Of a DNA stretch of 64,000 nt, positions 52,669 to 62,143 are shown piece after piece. Positions within the stretch are counted from its first letter, which is position 1; every line of letters starts with the position of its first letter. The DNA is from CAIWHR01 sp963724975. Lineage in GTDB: Bacteria > Pseudomonadota > Gammaproteobacteria > Burkholderiales > Casimicrobiaceae. The notes beneath the pieces are model-generated. The model had not been told where the DNA came from and did no database searches. It saw nothing but the letters and a program-made list of their open reading frames with translations. The stretch covers positions 372,001 through 436,000 of the forward strand of contig CAVRXB010000005.1 of the NCBI GenBank assembly GCA_963724975.1, written 5' to 3'. The position numbers and the translations under genes were made by a program.

Positions 52669-52959
52669 CTAATGCGTGCGCTTCTGTTTCATCGTCCGCA
52701 AATGCTCGTGCATGGCTCGCGTGATGCGCTGAGTCTCTTTGCGGATGGCGGCGTCTTCGCGCTCGGTTATCTCACCGTTTCGCAGCGCCTCGATTGATTC
52801 AGCCAAGACGTCGAACACCGCGTGCCCCCAGCGCGAGAATCTGGCGAGCGCCTCGTCAGGAGCAGACGGCAGACGAGAGGTATCAATCGCTCGGAGCACC
52901 GCGATCAACTTCATGGCGCGTTCCGATAGCTTCGGTTCGATCTTGCGGCCCTTTGGCAT
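52669..52959 (-). CDS. Hypothetical protein
   Basis: The 96-aa protein is basic at both ends and helical: MPKGRKIEPKLSERAMKLIAVLRAID, AVFDVLAESIEALRNGEITEREDAA and RITRAMHEHLRTMKQKRTH. No family is recognised. It is followed upstream on the same strand by another small gene with a good ribosome site, and the two may be co-transcribed. Confidence 0.55.
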   Translation of the reverse strand: MPKGRKIEPKLSERAMKLIAVLRAIDTSRLPSAPDEALARFSRWGHAVFDVLAESIEALRNGEITEREDAAIRKETQRITRAMHEHLRTMKQKRTH

Positions 52960-52995
52960 GGCGTGAAGTGTGGCGAGGGTGGGGCGCGCCGTGAC

Positions 52996-53223
52996 TCACA
53001 GATCGCCTCGCCGTTTTGCTTCTTCCACAAGCCCGCGAAGCATTATCGGAGCGAGAACTTCGGGACGTGAGCGATGCAGCAAAGCATATTTGTTCCCCCA
53101 AGCGCTCGTGACGGTGAGACCAATACCGTCGTGTTCAATGGTGTACCACCCGCTATATTTCTTCCCGCCTGCGTTTGTGTATTCGATTTTAACGGGGTCA
53201 GGGCGCGGACAATCACGTCGCAT
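52996..53223 (-). CDS. Hypothetical protein with a strong ribosome site
   Basis: The 75-aa protein reads MRRDCPRPDPVKIEYTNAGGKKYSGWYTIEHDGIGLTVTSAWGNKYALL, a small beta-rich domain, and ends LVEEAKRRGDL. AGGAGGT lies 5 nt before the ATG, which argues it is expressed. The family is not recognised. Confidence 0.7.
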   Translation of the reverse strand: MRRDCPRPDPVKIEYTNAGGKKYSGWYTIEHDGIGLTVTSAWGNKYALLHRSRPEVLAPIMLRGLVEEAKRRGDL

Positions 53224-53305
53224 GGCTCACCTCCTCTGCTTCGCAGTCTAGCGCAGAGGCACGGAGGCCGACGGGCGCACGCACCGACGGTGCTGTTCCT
53301 CTAGC

Positions 53306-53380
53306 CGTTTCGGTTCCGCGACCCGGTGACGGGCAAGTGGGCTAAGGCGCGATACGTTACGGAGCGCAGTGAGATCGCCC
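53306..53380 (+). pseudogene. Remnant of the same small hypothetical gene (copy 2)
   Basis: Directly after a TAG stop the frame reads PFRFRDPVTGKWAKARYVTERSEIA, matching the start of the remnant at 52528 and supplying the middle part missing there. No start codon in a suitable place is present and the downstream frame is not coding-like. Confidence 0.5.
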
Positions 53381-53581
53381 ACGCGTGCGTGAAATCCGTC
53401 CACTGGAACCAAAGGTGCCGAGTCATCTCGGCCGTGGTCCGATGGGGGTCCGCAGAATTAGGGCGGAGTAGCGCGCCTCGCCCCATGAAACGCCTCGCGA
53501 CGGTTTGCGTGGGTTGTTGAGAGCGTCCTTCGACTCCGAGCAGGTTCCTTCCGTATGTACGGTTTCCCCTAACGCCGGAAG

Positions 53582-53672
53582 CGTTGCCCTCGTCGGGCGG
53601 CATGATCGGCGGCTCGGTGATGCTGCTATTGGCGCGGCCCCGGAGGTTGGCGTCGGCTGGCACGCTAGGGCC
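53582..53672 (+). repeat. Degenerate copy of the rhomboid 3' fragment
   Basis: Bases from GGCATGATCGGCGGCT to the CACGCTAG stop-like end align with 49272-49344 (both share GCATGATCGGCGGCT, TATTGGCG and TTGGCGTCGGCT-like blocks) with small gaps. It no longer codes. Together with the 49.2-kb copy it brackets about 4.4 kb of small genes. Confidence 0.55.
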
Positions 53673-53698
53673 CCGCCCCCCCGGTGGGGCTTTTTCTT
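53670..53698 (+). terminator. Rho-independent terminator
   Basis: GCCCC (53670-53674) pairs with GGGGC (53686-53690) and TTTTTCTTT follows. It lies directly after the degenerate rhomboid copy, so it was probably that gene's original terminator. Confidence 0.65.
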
Positions 53699-53815
53699 TG
53701 GGCCGCCGAGCCACCTATGTGCGTTCCCGCACAGACAAACAATGCCGGCTGACGCGCACTATGTGATTGTCAATTTGCGACATCTTACGGACACGATGTG
53801 GGACGAGTGACGATT

Positions 53816-54043
53816 ATGAAACACACGTTGCTGAGGGAAATTAATCAGGATATGGCGCTGCGGGCGGCGCGTCGTAATCTCCATGCTCTGGCTGTAGTAC
53901 GTGATTCGGCACGAATCCAAGGCGGCAATTGGAAGATGCAGGGATTTCGGCGTTCCGGGCCCGTTTACGACATGGCGGAGGGCGAGATGTCGATTGCTGA
54001 GTTTATGGCCGACACGCAGGAACGCGACGACATCGTTGACTGA
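53816..54043 (+). CDS. Hypothetical protein
   Basis: The 75-aa protein starts MKHTLLREINQDMALRAARRNLHAL and ends MSIAEFMADTQERDDIVD. It is helical and charged with no recognised domain. The ribosome site is weak and it could be spurious, but the acidic tail and lack of Arg/Ser-rich filler favour coding. Confidence 0.45.
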   Translation: MKHTLLREINQDMALRAARRNLHALAVVRDSARIQGGNWKMQGFRRSGPVYDMAEGEMSIAEFMADTQERDDIVD

Positions 54044-54385
54044 CTTTGCGCCACCCCTGCCGGGGGGCCGGTCGCCACCCGGATACTCCCCCGAGTTCGC
54101 ACCCGCGAGGTAGCACCGATGATGTAGGCAATCACGAGGGGGAGGTACTCTATCGATGACACTCACTACATGATGTCCCCGGAGCCGGCCACCAACTGGC
54201 GGCGCACGTTGCGGTAACGCAACGAAATGTGATGTGTTGATCCAGCGAAGCCCCGCGATTATCGTGGGGCTTTGCGTTGGTACTCAGATCAGCATCCTCT
54301 CCTGCGATCTGCGGTGCATCGAATAGACGGCGAGCGACGCGCTGGCTAGCGGGGTCGTTTCCGGGGTGCAGAAGACTGCACGGCG
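54044..54385. other. Gene-free stretch with one terminator
   Basis: No supported gene. The only structure is the hairpin at 54248-54272. Confidence 0.4.
54248..54272. terminator. Bidirectional terminator-like hairpin
   Basis: AAGCCCC-G-CGAT-T-ATCG-T-GGGGCTT is a nearly perfect stem with a one-base loop, followed by TTGCG. Reading from either side it ends in a short T-rich run. Confidence 0.6.
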
Positions 54386-54589
54386 CTATTTCTTCTTCGC
54401 CCCCTCCGTCCTCCGTTGGTAGTCGTCGTAGGACAAGCTGGTGTTTGCGAGGCACCGCTCGCGCTCTGTCTGATCAACGAGCCGGTTGCACTGGTTCTGC
54501 TGCCACCCCTGCGCGGAGGAGTATGCCTGCTGCCACGAGCACCCCGAGACTGCGGTCATGATCATCACGAGAGCCGTCAGCCGCAGCAT
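54386..54589 (-). CDS. Small lipoprotein
   Basis: The 67-aa protein has a lipoprotein leader MLRLTALVMIMTAVSGCSWQQ (Cys17 in VSGC). A short soluble part QCNRLVDQTERERCLANTSLSYDDYQRR follows with two Cys. AGGAG lies 8 nt before the ATG. Small cysteine-pair lipoproteins of this size are common hypotheticals; function unknown. The start overlaps the end of the zinc-ribbon gene upstream by 13 bp. Confidence 0.65.
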   Translation of the reverse strand: MLRLTALVMIMTAVSGCSWQQAYSSAQGWQQNQCNRLVDQTERERCLANTSLSYDDYQRRTEGAKKK

Positions 54590-54789
54590 CCGCGCTGCTC
54601 CTGTATCGGGGGGCACTTCACCGAGCCGTAAGAGCAGAACACGCAGCAGTCACCCGGTTTCGGGCGCAACAGGTTCTTGCAGTGCCGGCACTCGTAGAAG
54701 AACTGGCAGGCATCAGTGGGCATCGTCTCCTGCGCAGCGAAGCCGCAGTGCGGGCAGGTCAGCACGGATTCAAGCACGACGGCGTTCAT
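54577..54789 (-). CDS. GDCCVFCSYG-type zinc-ribbon protein
   Basis: The 70-aa protein has a CPHCGF pair, a CRHC pair and the distinctive GDCCVFCSYGSVKCPP motif, ending EQRGCCG. It has eleven Cys in 70 residues. Proteins with GDCC-x2-C-x-YG are small metal-binding orphans often found in mobile or metal-resistance DNA. Function is unknown. It overlaps the lipoprotein gene by 13 bp. Confidence 0.72.
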   Translation of the reverse strand: MNAVVLESVLTCPHCGFAAQETMPTDACQFFYECRHCKNLLRPKPGDCCVFCSYGSVKCPPIQEQRGCCG

Positions 54790-54956
54790 GGTCGGTTCGA
54801 ATTATGTGCCGTGGATCAATGGCGTTGGTCGTAGCGTTTGCGTCTGTCGCCCGTGATCCAATTGACAGGCGCCGTTCACGTTACCGTCGCCACCGAATCT
54901 TGCGATGGATGCCGACTTTCGGCTTGTTGTCGTGGCCCTCGTTGAACTCGATGGCT

Positions 54957-55379
54957 TCAGGCTTTGTTCAGAATCTCCAGCGCCTTATTGGCTTCATCCA
55001 GCGAGTCCACCGCGACGTAGGCGACAAACTGACTGCCGATCACCGAAGCGGAGAATCCGCGCAGATTAATACCTGCGTCAGCGAGTTTCTGCGTTAATTC
55101 GGCGGCTGCCCCCGGGCGATCCCGGCCCATGACGCGCACCGAGTGCAGGGTTTGGGTGACGTTGAAACCTACGCTGGCGGCGGCAGCGATCTCCCGATCT
55201 CCCTGTAGAGGTGTGACGAACACTACACCCCTGCCGGGTTCCTCCGGGGCACGCCGCGCAATGATCACTTGCAGGTCTGCCCCCACGTCCCGCAGAGTTG
55301 CCAGCACCCCGGCAAGCCCTCCGGGTTTGTCTTCGATGTTCGCTGCCCACACATCGACATGCTCGACAAGACTTTCCAT
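54957..55379 (-). CDS. ACT-domain protein (tandem ACT)
   Basis: The 140-aa protein contains two ACT-like halves: VDVWAANIEDKPGGLAGVLATLRDVGADLQVIIARR, and SVRVMGRDRPGAAAELTQKLADAGINLRGFSASVIGSQFVAYVAVDS. ACT domains bind amino acids or other small ligands to regulate enzymes, but here the domains stand alone. Start 55379 has GGAGGAGGATC just upstream. It lies alone, divergent from hsdR. Confidence 0.8.
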   Translation of the reverse strand: MESLVEHVDVWAANIEDKPGGLAGVLATLRDVGADLQVIIARRAPEEPGRGVVFVTPLQGDREIAAAASVGFNVTQTLHSVRVMGRDRPGAAAELTQKLADAGINLRGFSASVIGSQFVAYVAVDSLDEANKALEILNKA

Positions 55380-55591
55380 GATCGATCCTCCTCCTCCAGC
55401 CGAAGACGAACGCCCGATGCCGCCGATCATTAATACTGCGCCGTCGCTTGGGCTGAGTCTTGCGGCAGATCAAGGCGGCATCGGAGCCACCTGCCGCGAG
55501 GCCAGCTAGAATGCCGCAGGGGCCGTCAGCGACAGGGAGATCAGACGGCCCCACCCACACGATTTGAACAATTCGGACTGGCACCCGCCCC

Positions 55592-57956
55592 GTGCCCTCG
55601 GAAGCCGACACCTGCCGCAAGTACGTCGTGCCGCTGCTGCAGGCGGCAGGGTGGGACACGGAACCCCACTCCATCGCCGAGCAGCGCACGATCACGGATG
55701 GGCGCATCGTGCCCGTGGGCAAGGGCTTCATCCGCAAGCCACCGAAGCGGGTGGACTACCTGCTGCGCTACCGACGCGACTTCCCGCTGGCGGTCGTCGA
55801 GGCCAAGGCCGCCTACAAGCACGCCGCCGACGGCCTGCAACAGGCCAAGCAGTACGCCGAGATGCTCGGGCTGAAGTTCGCCTACGCCACCAACGGCCAC
55901 GACATCATCGAGTTCGACTACTTCACCGGGCTGGAGAACGACGCCGGACCGATTACCCGACCCCGGACGAACTGTGGCAACGCTACCGGCTGCGGCAGGC
56001 ATCAAGGATCAGCAGGTCGCCGACCGGCTCCTCACGCCGTTCAATCACGACGTCGGCAAGGGCGAGCGGTACTACCAGCAGATCGCGGTCAACCGGACCA
56101 TGGAGGCCATTCTCAAGGGCCAGCGGCGATTGCTGCTGACGATGGCCACCGGCACCGGCAAGACCGCCGTCGCGTTCCAGATTTGCTGGAAGCTGTGGAA
56201 CGCCCGCTGGAACCGCACGGGCGAGCACCGCCGCCCGCGCATCCTGTACCTCGCCGACCGCAACATCCTGGTCGATCAACCCAAGGACGGCATCTTCGCG
56301 GCCTTCGGCGACGCCCGCTACAAGATCGAATCCGGCGAGGTCGTGAAGAGCCGGGAGATGTACTTCGCCATCTACCAGGCCTTCGCCGAGGACGAACGCC
56401 GCGCGGGGCTGTTCAAAGCCTTCGCCCCGGACTTCTTCGACCTGATCATCGTGGACGAGTGTCACCGAGGCAGCGCCCGCGACGACAGTTCATGGCGGTC
56501 GATCCTCGAATACTTCGAGCCGGCCTATCAACTCGGCATGACCGCCACGCCGCTGCGCGAGGACAACCGCGACACCTACCTCTACTTCGGCAATCCGCTC
56601 TACAAGTACAGCCTGCGGCAGGGCATCGAGGACGGCTTCCTCGCCCCCTACCGCGTGCATCGGGTCGTCACCGAGTGGGATGCCGCCGGTTGGCGACCCA
56701 GCCAAGGACGAACTCGACCGCTACGGGCGCGCGATTCCTGACGACGAGTACCAGACCAAGGACTTCGAGCGCGTCGTCGCCCTGCGGGCGCGCACGCAGG
56801 CCATCGCCCGGCACCTGACCGAGTTCCTGAAGAAGACCGACCGCTTCGCCAAGACCATCGTCTTCTGCGTGGACCAGGAGCACGCCAGCGAGATGCGGCC
56901 GGCTCTGTCGAACCTCAACAGCGACCTCGTCGCGCAGTCACCCGGACTACGTGTGCCGGGTCACCGCCGACGAGGGCGACATCGGACGCGGCCACCTGAG
57001 CCGGTTCCAGGACGTGGATACCACGGTGCCCGACCATCCTCACCACCTCGCAGCTGCTCACGACCGGCGTCGATGCCCCGACCTGCAAGAACGTCGTGCT
57101 TGCCCGCGTCGTCGGCTCGATGACCGAGTTCAAGCAGATCATCGGTCGCGGCACCCGTGTCCGCGACGACTACGGCAAGCTGTGGTTCAACATCCTCGAC
57201 TACACCGGCTCGGCCACGCGGATGTTTGCCGACCCGGACTTCGACGGCGACCCGGCGAAGGTCACCGAGGAGGAGTTGAAGGAGAACGGCGAGACGAGAG
57301 TCATCGCCGAGACGCCGCACCGAGAGCGAGCCGAGGATGATCCGGCGCCGGCAGATCATCGGAGCCGCCGACCGAGGAGCACCGCAAGTTCTACTTCGAT
57401 GGCGGCCAGGTCGAGATCGCGGCCCACCTCGTCTACGACCTCGACCCGAACGGGAAGCAACTCCGGGTCATCCGCTACACCGACTACGCGGCAGAGACCG
57501 TCCGCACGCTGTGCCCGACCGCGCCGGAACTGCGGGCGCAGTGGGCCGATCCCGTGCAGCGATCCGAGATCATCCGGCGACTGGCCGAGCGCGGCATCAG
57601 CTTCGAGGAACTCGCCGAGGCCGCCAAGCAGCCCGACGCCGATCCGTTCGACCTGCTGTGCCACCTCGCCTTCAATGCCCCGCTGCGCACCCGCCGTGAG
57701 CGGGCGCAGCAGCTACGCGAGACCCGGCCGGACTTCTTCGAGCCGCTACGGCCCCGAGGCGCGCCAGATTCTGGAAGACCTGCTCGAAAAGTACGCGGAG
57801 TACGGCGACGCGCAGTTCGTGCTGCCCGACGTGCTGCAAGGTCCCGCCCATTTCCGACGCACGGCAGGTCGGCGACATCGTTCGCCTGTTCGGTGGGCGC
57901 CGATCAACTTCGCCACGCCGTGACCGAACTCCAGACAGCATCTCTATGCCGCCTAA
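55592..57956 (+). pseudogene. hsdR: Type I restriction enzyme subunit R (HsdR, EcoEI-like), multiple frameshifts
   Basis: Joined frames give about 785 aa. The nuclease part reads KRVDYLLRYRRDFPLAVVEAKAAYKHA (Asp and E-x-K of PD-(D/E)xK). The translocase has MATGTGKTAVAFQ, DLIIVDECHRGSARD, LGMTATPLREDNRD and FKQIIGRGTRVRDDYGK. The C-terminus ends HLYAA, overlapping hsdM. Indels lie near 55948, 55990, 56694, 56936, 57032, 57335, 57745, 57840, 57888 and 57933; most are single extra bases and no other damage is seen. HsdR cuts unmethylated DNA after ATP-driven translocation. Start is GTG or a TTG further upstream. Confidence 0.85.
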
Positions 57957-59514
57957 AGCAGAAAGCCACACGCAGACAGCAGCACCGCGACTACCGCCCA
58001 GTCCCTCGGGAGCCTGCTCAAGTCCGCCCGCGACATCATGCGGAAGGACAAGGGGTTGAACGGCGACCTCGACCGGCTGCCGCTGCTCACGTGGATCATG
58101 TTCCTCAAGTTCCTGGACGATCTTGGAACTGCAGCGGGAAGAGGAGGCCAAGCTCGCAGGCAAGAAGTTCCGGCCCGCCATCGAGCCGCCCTACCGTTGG
58201 CGCGATTGGGCCGCGAATCCGCAGGGCATGACCGGCGATGAACTGCTCGCCTTCATCAATCAGGACGAATGCACCCGGCCCGATGGCAAGCGTGGCCCCG
58301 GCCTGTTCGCCTACCTGCGCGGGCTGACCAGTTCCAACGGCGATGACCGCCGCGACGGTGATCGCCACGGTGTTTCAAGGGCGTGGACAACCGGATGCGC
58401 AGCGGCTACCTGCTGCGCGACGTGATCAACAAGATCGCCGGTATCCACTTCACATCGAGCGACGAACTGCACACGCTCGGCGCGCTGTACGAGTCGATGC
58501 TGCGCGAGATGCGCGATGCCGCAGGCGACTCCGGCGAGTTCTACACGCCACGCCCGGTCGTGCGGTTCATGGTCGAGGTCACCGATCCCCAGCTTGGCGA
58601 GACCGTGCTCGATCCGGCCTGCTGGCACCGGCGGGTTTCTGGTCGAGGCGTTCAACCACCTGAGCCAACAGGTCAAGACCGTCGGCGACCGGAAGGTGTT
58701 GCAGGAGCGAGTCGCTGTTCGGCGGCGAGCCGAAGTCGCTGCCCTACCTGCTCTGCCAGATGAACCTGCTGCTGCACGGCCTCGATGCGCCGCAGATCGA
58801 CCCCGGCAACTCGCTGCGCTTCAAGCTGTCCGAGATCGGCGAGAAGGATCGGGTGGATGTGATCCTGACCAACCCACCGTTCGGCGGCGAGGAGGAGAAG
58901 GGCATCCAAGGCAACTTCCCCGAGGACAAGCAGACCAGCTGAGACGGCGCTGCTGTTCCTGCAACTGATCATGCGGAAGCTGCACCGCCAACCGACCAGC
59001 GGCAGGACGACCCGCACGTGCCGCAGTGGTCGTGCCCAACGGCACGCTGTTCGGTGATGGCGTGTGCGCCCGCATCAAGGAGGAGTTGCTGAAGGAGTTC
59101 AACCTGCACACCATCGTGCGCCTGCCCAACGGCGTGTTCGCCCCCTACACCAGCATCCCGACCAACCTGCTGTTCTTCGACCGCTCCGGGCCGACGAAGG
59201 AGGTCTGGTACTACGAGCATCCGCTGCCCGAGGGCCGGAAGAACTACACCAAGACCGCGCCGATCCAGTTCGAGGAGTTCGCCGCCTGTCAGGCATGGTG
59301 GAGCAAGCGCGAGGAGAACGACCGGGCGTGGAAGGTGCCAGTCGCCGAGCTGCTTGCCAACAACTGCAACCTCGACCGCAAGAACCCTCGGGGTGCCGCT
59401 GACATCACCCACCTGCCGCCCGAAGAACTCGTCGCAAGCATCCTGCACAAGGAGCAGCGCATCGCGGAGATCATGGGCAACATCCGCGATCTACTTGGCA
59501 AGCACGCCGTATGA
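57946..59514 (+). pseudogene. hsdM: Type I restriction-modification methylase HsdM, multiple frameshifts
   Basis: The gene starts MPPKAES (ATG 57946, inside the hsdR end). Joined frames give MRKDKGLNGDLDRLPLLTWIMFLKFLDD, the SAM motif DPACGTGGFL once an extra T at 58622 is removed, and the catalytic NPPFGG at 58873. A clean 162-codon tail follows (VVVPNGTLFGDGVCARIKEELLKEF). Extra bases occur near 58121, 58354, 58374, 58622, 58709 (4 bases), 58937 and 59014. It adds a methyl group to adenine N6. The stop overlaps the hsdS start by 4 bp. Confidence 0.85.
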
Positions 59515-59735
59515 GCATTCCTATGCCGCCACGAAACACGACTGCAGAGGTCGTTGCACGGGCCGCGAGCAAATGTCTTCGCCTTGCCTGCACCAAGCAT
59601 TTCTCAACTGTGGGTGTTGGCGATGTGGCCGAGGTATGGTCAGGAGGGACGCCCGCGACGGATCGAGCGGAGTACTGGGGCGGCAGTGTCGTCTGGATTA
59701 CGCCGAAGTGACCTGAGTCCGGAATTTCGAGCCGA

Positions 59736-60593
59736 TCATTCCTGGGAAATGGCTCGGTTGGGATGATCGTGAATGGGATGGTGCAGTTTGAATTCGTGCG
59801 GGGTCAAGTAGGCAAGACTGGAGTGCGGCCGCACCGCGTTGAAATGCCTGCGCCAAGCTTCGATGATGACCTGAGCCTCGCGTCGGGTGCGGAACCACTC
59901 GACGCTCAGACACTCATCGCGAAACTTGCCGTTAAAGGATTCATTCGTGCCGTTCTGCCAGGGCTTACCGGGATCGATGATGGCAGTTTCGATGCGGGCG
60001 TCGGTGAGCCATTGCAGGATCGCGTTGCTCACGAATTCGGGACCGCTGTCGGAACGCAGGTAGACCGGAGCGCCATGCACACTCATCAGGCGGGTCAGCA
60101 CGTCGATCACCCGTCCCGAGCGGAGGCTGCCCGCCACGTCGATCGCCAGGCATTCATGCGTGAATTCGTCGACTACGGTAAGACACTTGAGCTGCTGGCC
60201 GTTGGCGCAGGAATCGAACACGAAGTCGTAAGCCCAGACGTGGTTGGCGGCCCGCGGCGGCAGCGGACGGGGTCGGCTCGCAGCGATCCGTCGCCGCGGT
60301 CGCTTGCGCGGCAGACCAAGGCCGGCCTGACGCCACAGTCGACGCACACGATTGATACCCATCGGCAAACCCTCCCGCCGCAAGAAGATACGAATCCGGC
60401 GATAGCCATATCGCGGATACTGCGACGAAAGCCGCCGTATCGCGGTAAGCGCCGGCGCATCTTTGTCCGGTTGGCGCAACCGGTAACCCATGGTCGAACG
60501 CGGAACTCCGAGCAGCCCACAAGCTCGCCGCTGCGACAGACCCCGATCTCGAACGAAGTGGATCTGCTCGCGACGTGCCTGTGGGCTCACCAT
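59736..60593 (-). CDS. IS3-family transposase OrfB (DDE integrase)
   Basis: The 285-aa protein has the rve/DDE core: HVWAYDFVFDS (first Asp), LRSDSGPEFVS (second Asp) and NGTNESFNGKFRDECLS (Glu), plus an HTH_21-like YGYRRIRIFLRREG. It is normally made as an OrfAB fusion by -1 frameshifting at an A7 run (60593-60599); the ATG here uses the last A of that run. The frame is intact, with a normal family end SLAYLTPHEFKLHH. Confidence 0.93.
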   Translation of the reverse strand: MVSPQARREQIHFVRDRGLSQRRACGLLGVPRSTMGYRLRQPDKDAPALTAIRRLSSQYPRYGYRRIRIFLRREGLPMGINRVRRLWRQAGLGLPRKRPRRRIAASRPRPLPPRAANHVWAYDFVFDSCANGQQLKCLTVVDEFTHECLAIDVAGSLRSGRVIDVLTRLMSVHGAPVYLRSDSGPEFVSNAILQWLTDARIETAIIDPGKPWQNGTNESFNGKFRDECLSVEWFRTRREAQVIIEAWRRHFNAVRPHSSLAYLTPHEFKLHHPIHDHPNRAISQE

Positions 60594-60850
60594 TTTTTTC
60601 GGTTCACCTCGCGCATGATGTCAACTTCGAGATCGCGTTCCGCTAGCAAGCGCTTGAGCTTGGCGTTCTCTAGTTCCAGCGCCTTCAATCGCTTCACGTC
60701 CGCGGGCGCGAGACCGGCGAAGTGCTTGCGCCAGACATAGATAGTCTGCTCGCTGACTTTATGCTTCTTCGCGGCCTCCGAGACCGAAGTGCGGTCAGAT
60801 TCCCGCAGAATCGCCACGATCTGTTCGTCGTTGAATCGGCTCTTTCGCAT
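60587..60850 (-). CDS. IS3-family transposase OrfA (helix-turn-helix)
   Basis: The 87-aa protein reads MRKSRFNDEQIVAILRESDRTSVSEAAKKHKVSEQTIYVWRKHFAGL, a HTH_8/Tnp_1 DNA-binding domain. A leucine zipper follows (LKALELENAKLKRLLAERDLEVDIM). It ends NRKKW at a stop that lies beyond the A7 slippery site, so a -1 slip yields the fused transposase. It binds the inverted repeats. Confidence 0.93.
   Translation of the reverse strand: MRKSRFNDEQIVAILRESDRTSVSEAAKKHKVSEQTIYVWRKHFAGLAPADVKRLKALELENAKLKRLLAERDLEVDIMREVNRKKW
60593..60599 (-). promoter_or_regulatory. A7 slippery site for -1 frameshifting
   Basis: Seven A's on the minus strand lie just before the orfA stop. Reading slips from AAA-AAA in orfA to the orfB frame, a known IS3-family device. 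Confidence 0.7.
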
Positions 60851-62049
60851 CGGCTCCTCGCTGTCGTAGGAGCCATCTTCCCAGAAACTAATGGACCGAA
60901 AAACCAGCTCAGGTCAGAAGGACTTGGGCAGATCGCGCTGCATCGAGGTGAATTCAGCCGAACGAACTATCACAGAAGTGGGATTGGAGTCGTCTTCGGC
61001 GAGGCTGCTGCCAAAAGGAACAGTTCTTCTGAGTTCTCGCGCTCCAATCGGCCACCTTGGCATTGCCGCACGTCCACTCGCAACAAATCAAGGGTTCAAG
61101 AACATCATCTGTTCGGACCGCCTATACAATCGGTTTCTGTTTCACATGCTTCGCGGAAGCATGGACGAGTTGGCTGCGCATGGCCGAGGAAACACATTCA
61201 TGGAAATCCCGGGTCGGGTCGTCAAGGAGTTCCCGATCCCGCTTCCCTCGCACGCGGTGCAGCAGGCAGTCGCACTGCTCTTGGACAGCCTTTACCTCCG
61301 GCTTTCAGGTGAAGGAATCGAGCTGCCAGAATTACCGCCACCATTGACAATGGATCGGCGAGTCGTGGCGCAGATCGAGGAGCTGGCCGGGCAATTCGAA
61401 CGTGTCCGCGCACTCCGGCAGCAGCAGGAACTTGAGGTTGGGCAAATGTTGCTTGGGGTATTTCAATGTCTTATCAAGGATGCACCACGCCTTCTCATGC
61501 ACGATGTGGCCCCATTGGTGCGGCGTCCTGTGAATCTCGTTCCTGAAGCCTCCTACAGCGAACTCGGGATCAGATCGTTCGGCAAGGGGACATTTCACAA
61601 ACCACCGCTCAGCGGAATCGAGATTGGCGACAAGCGTGTATTCCATATCGAGCCGGGCGATCTCCTGTTCAGCAATGTCTTCGCATGGGAGGGAGCAATC
61701 GCCGTGGCAAAGCCGGAGGATGTCGGTCGAATCGGGTCGCATCGATTCATAACTTGTACCCCCAAGGCTGGTGTCGCAACCTCGCAGTTCTTGCGCTATT
61801 ACTTCCTGACTCGAGAAGGGCTAGAGCTGATTCGGGCCGCATCACCCGGTGGTGCTCTTCGTAACCGTACTCTTGGCCTGACGGCGTTGGGCAACATTAG
61901 AGTTCCGATTCCACCAGTCAAGGATCAATATTGGTTCGACACGCTTCAAGCCGAAGTGGCCGCATTAAGGGGTGAACATGCCGAGTCCGCCACCGAACTT
62001 GATGCCCTCCTACCCGCCATTCTCGACCGCGCTTTCAAGGGGAACTTGT

Positions 62050-62121
62050 ATGAGCACTGACAACAACAACATCTGGGGCATTCATGGCAGCAGCACGGGT
62101 GATCGCCCGAATGGTCCCTAG
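62050..62121 (+). pseudogene. Truncated start of a restriction-linked gene
   Basis: The ATG overlaps the hsdS end (ATGAGCACTGA). The 23-codon frame reads MSTDNNNIWGIHGSSTGDRP and stops at TAG. IWGIH-x-G-x-TGD is the typical start of some restriction endonuclease-like proteins, so this may be the broken 5' end of one. The next gene then starts in a different frame. Confidence 0.45.
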
Positions 62122-62143
62122 CAAGGCCACCACGGACGATCAA

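Larger units (their letters stand above)
59709..60916 (-). mobile_element. Complete IS3-family (IS407-type) insertion sequence
   Basis: The 1208-bp element has terminal inverted repeats starting TGACCTGAG at both ends, with further matches TTTCG and CTGGGAA over about 40 bp. GAAG flanks both sides (59705-59708 and 60917-60920), a 4-bp target duplication as made by IS407-group elements. It encodes orfA and orfB on the minus strand with an A7 slippery run between. All parts look intact, so the insertion may be recent. Confidence 0.93.
59511..62060 (+). pseudogene. hsdS: Type I specificity subunit HsdS, interrupted by an IS3-family element
   Basis: The 5' part (59511-59708) reads VGVGDVAEVWSGGTPATDRAEYWGGSVVWITPK, the start of a target-recognition domain. 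The 3' part (60921-62060) continues DLGRSRCIEV and encodes the rest: FPIPLPSHAVQQAVA, central coiled coil, second domain LVRRPVNLVPEASYSELGIRSFG, and IRVPIPPVKDQYWFDTLQ. Removing the IS and one 4-bp duplicate restores a single 445-aa frame exactly. No point frameshifts are seen here, in contrast to hsdR and hsdM. As it stands the complex should lack a full specificity subunit. Confidence 0.9.

Noticed and set aside
43297..59514. Idea that the many +1 sites are programmed frameshifts or edited transcripts
   Set aside because: The extra bases lack a common slippery motif or structure, occur in unrelated genes, and some sites need -1 instead. Sequencing error or decay explains them more simply.
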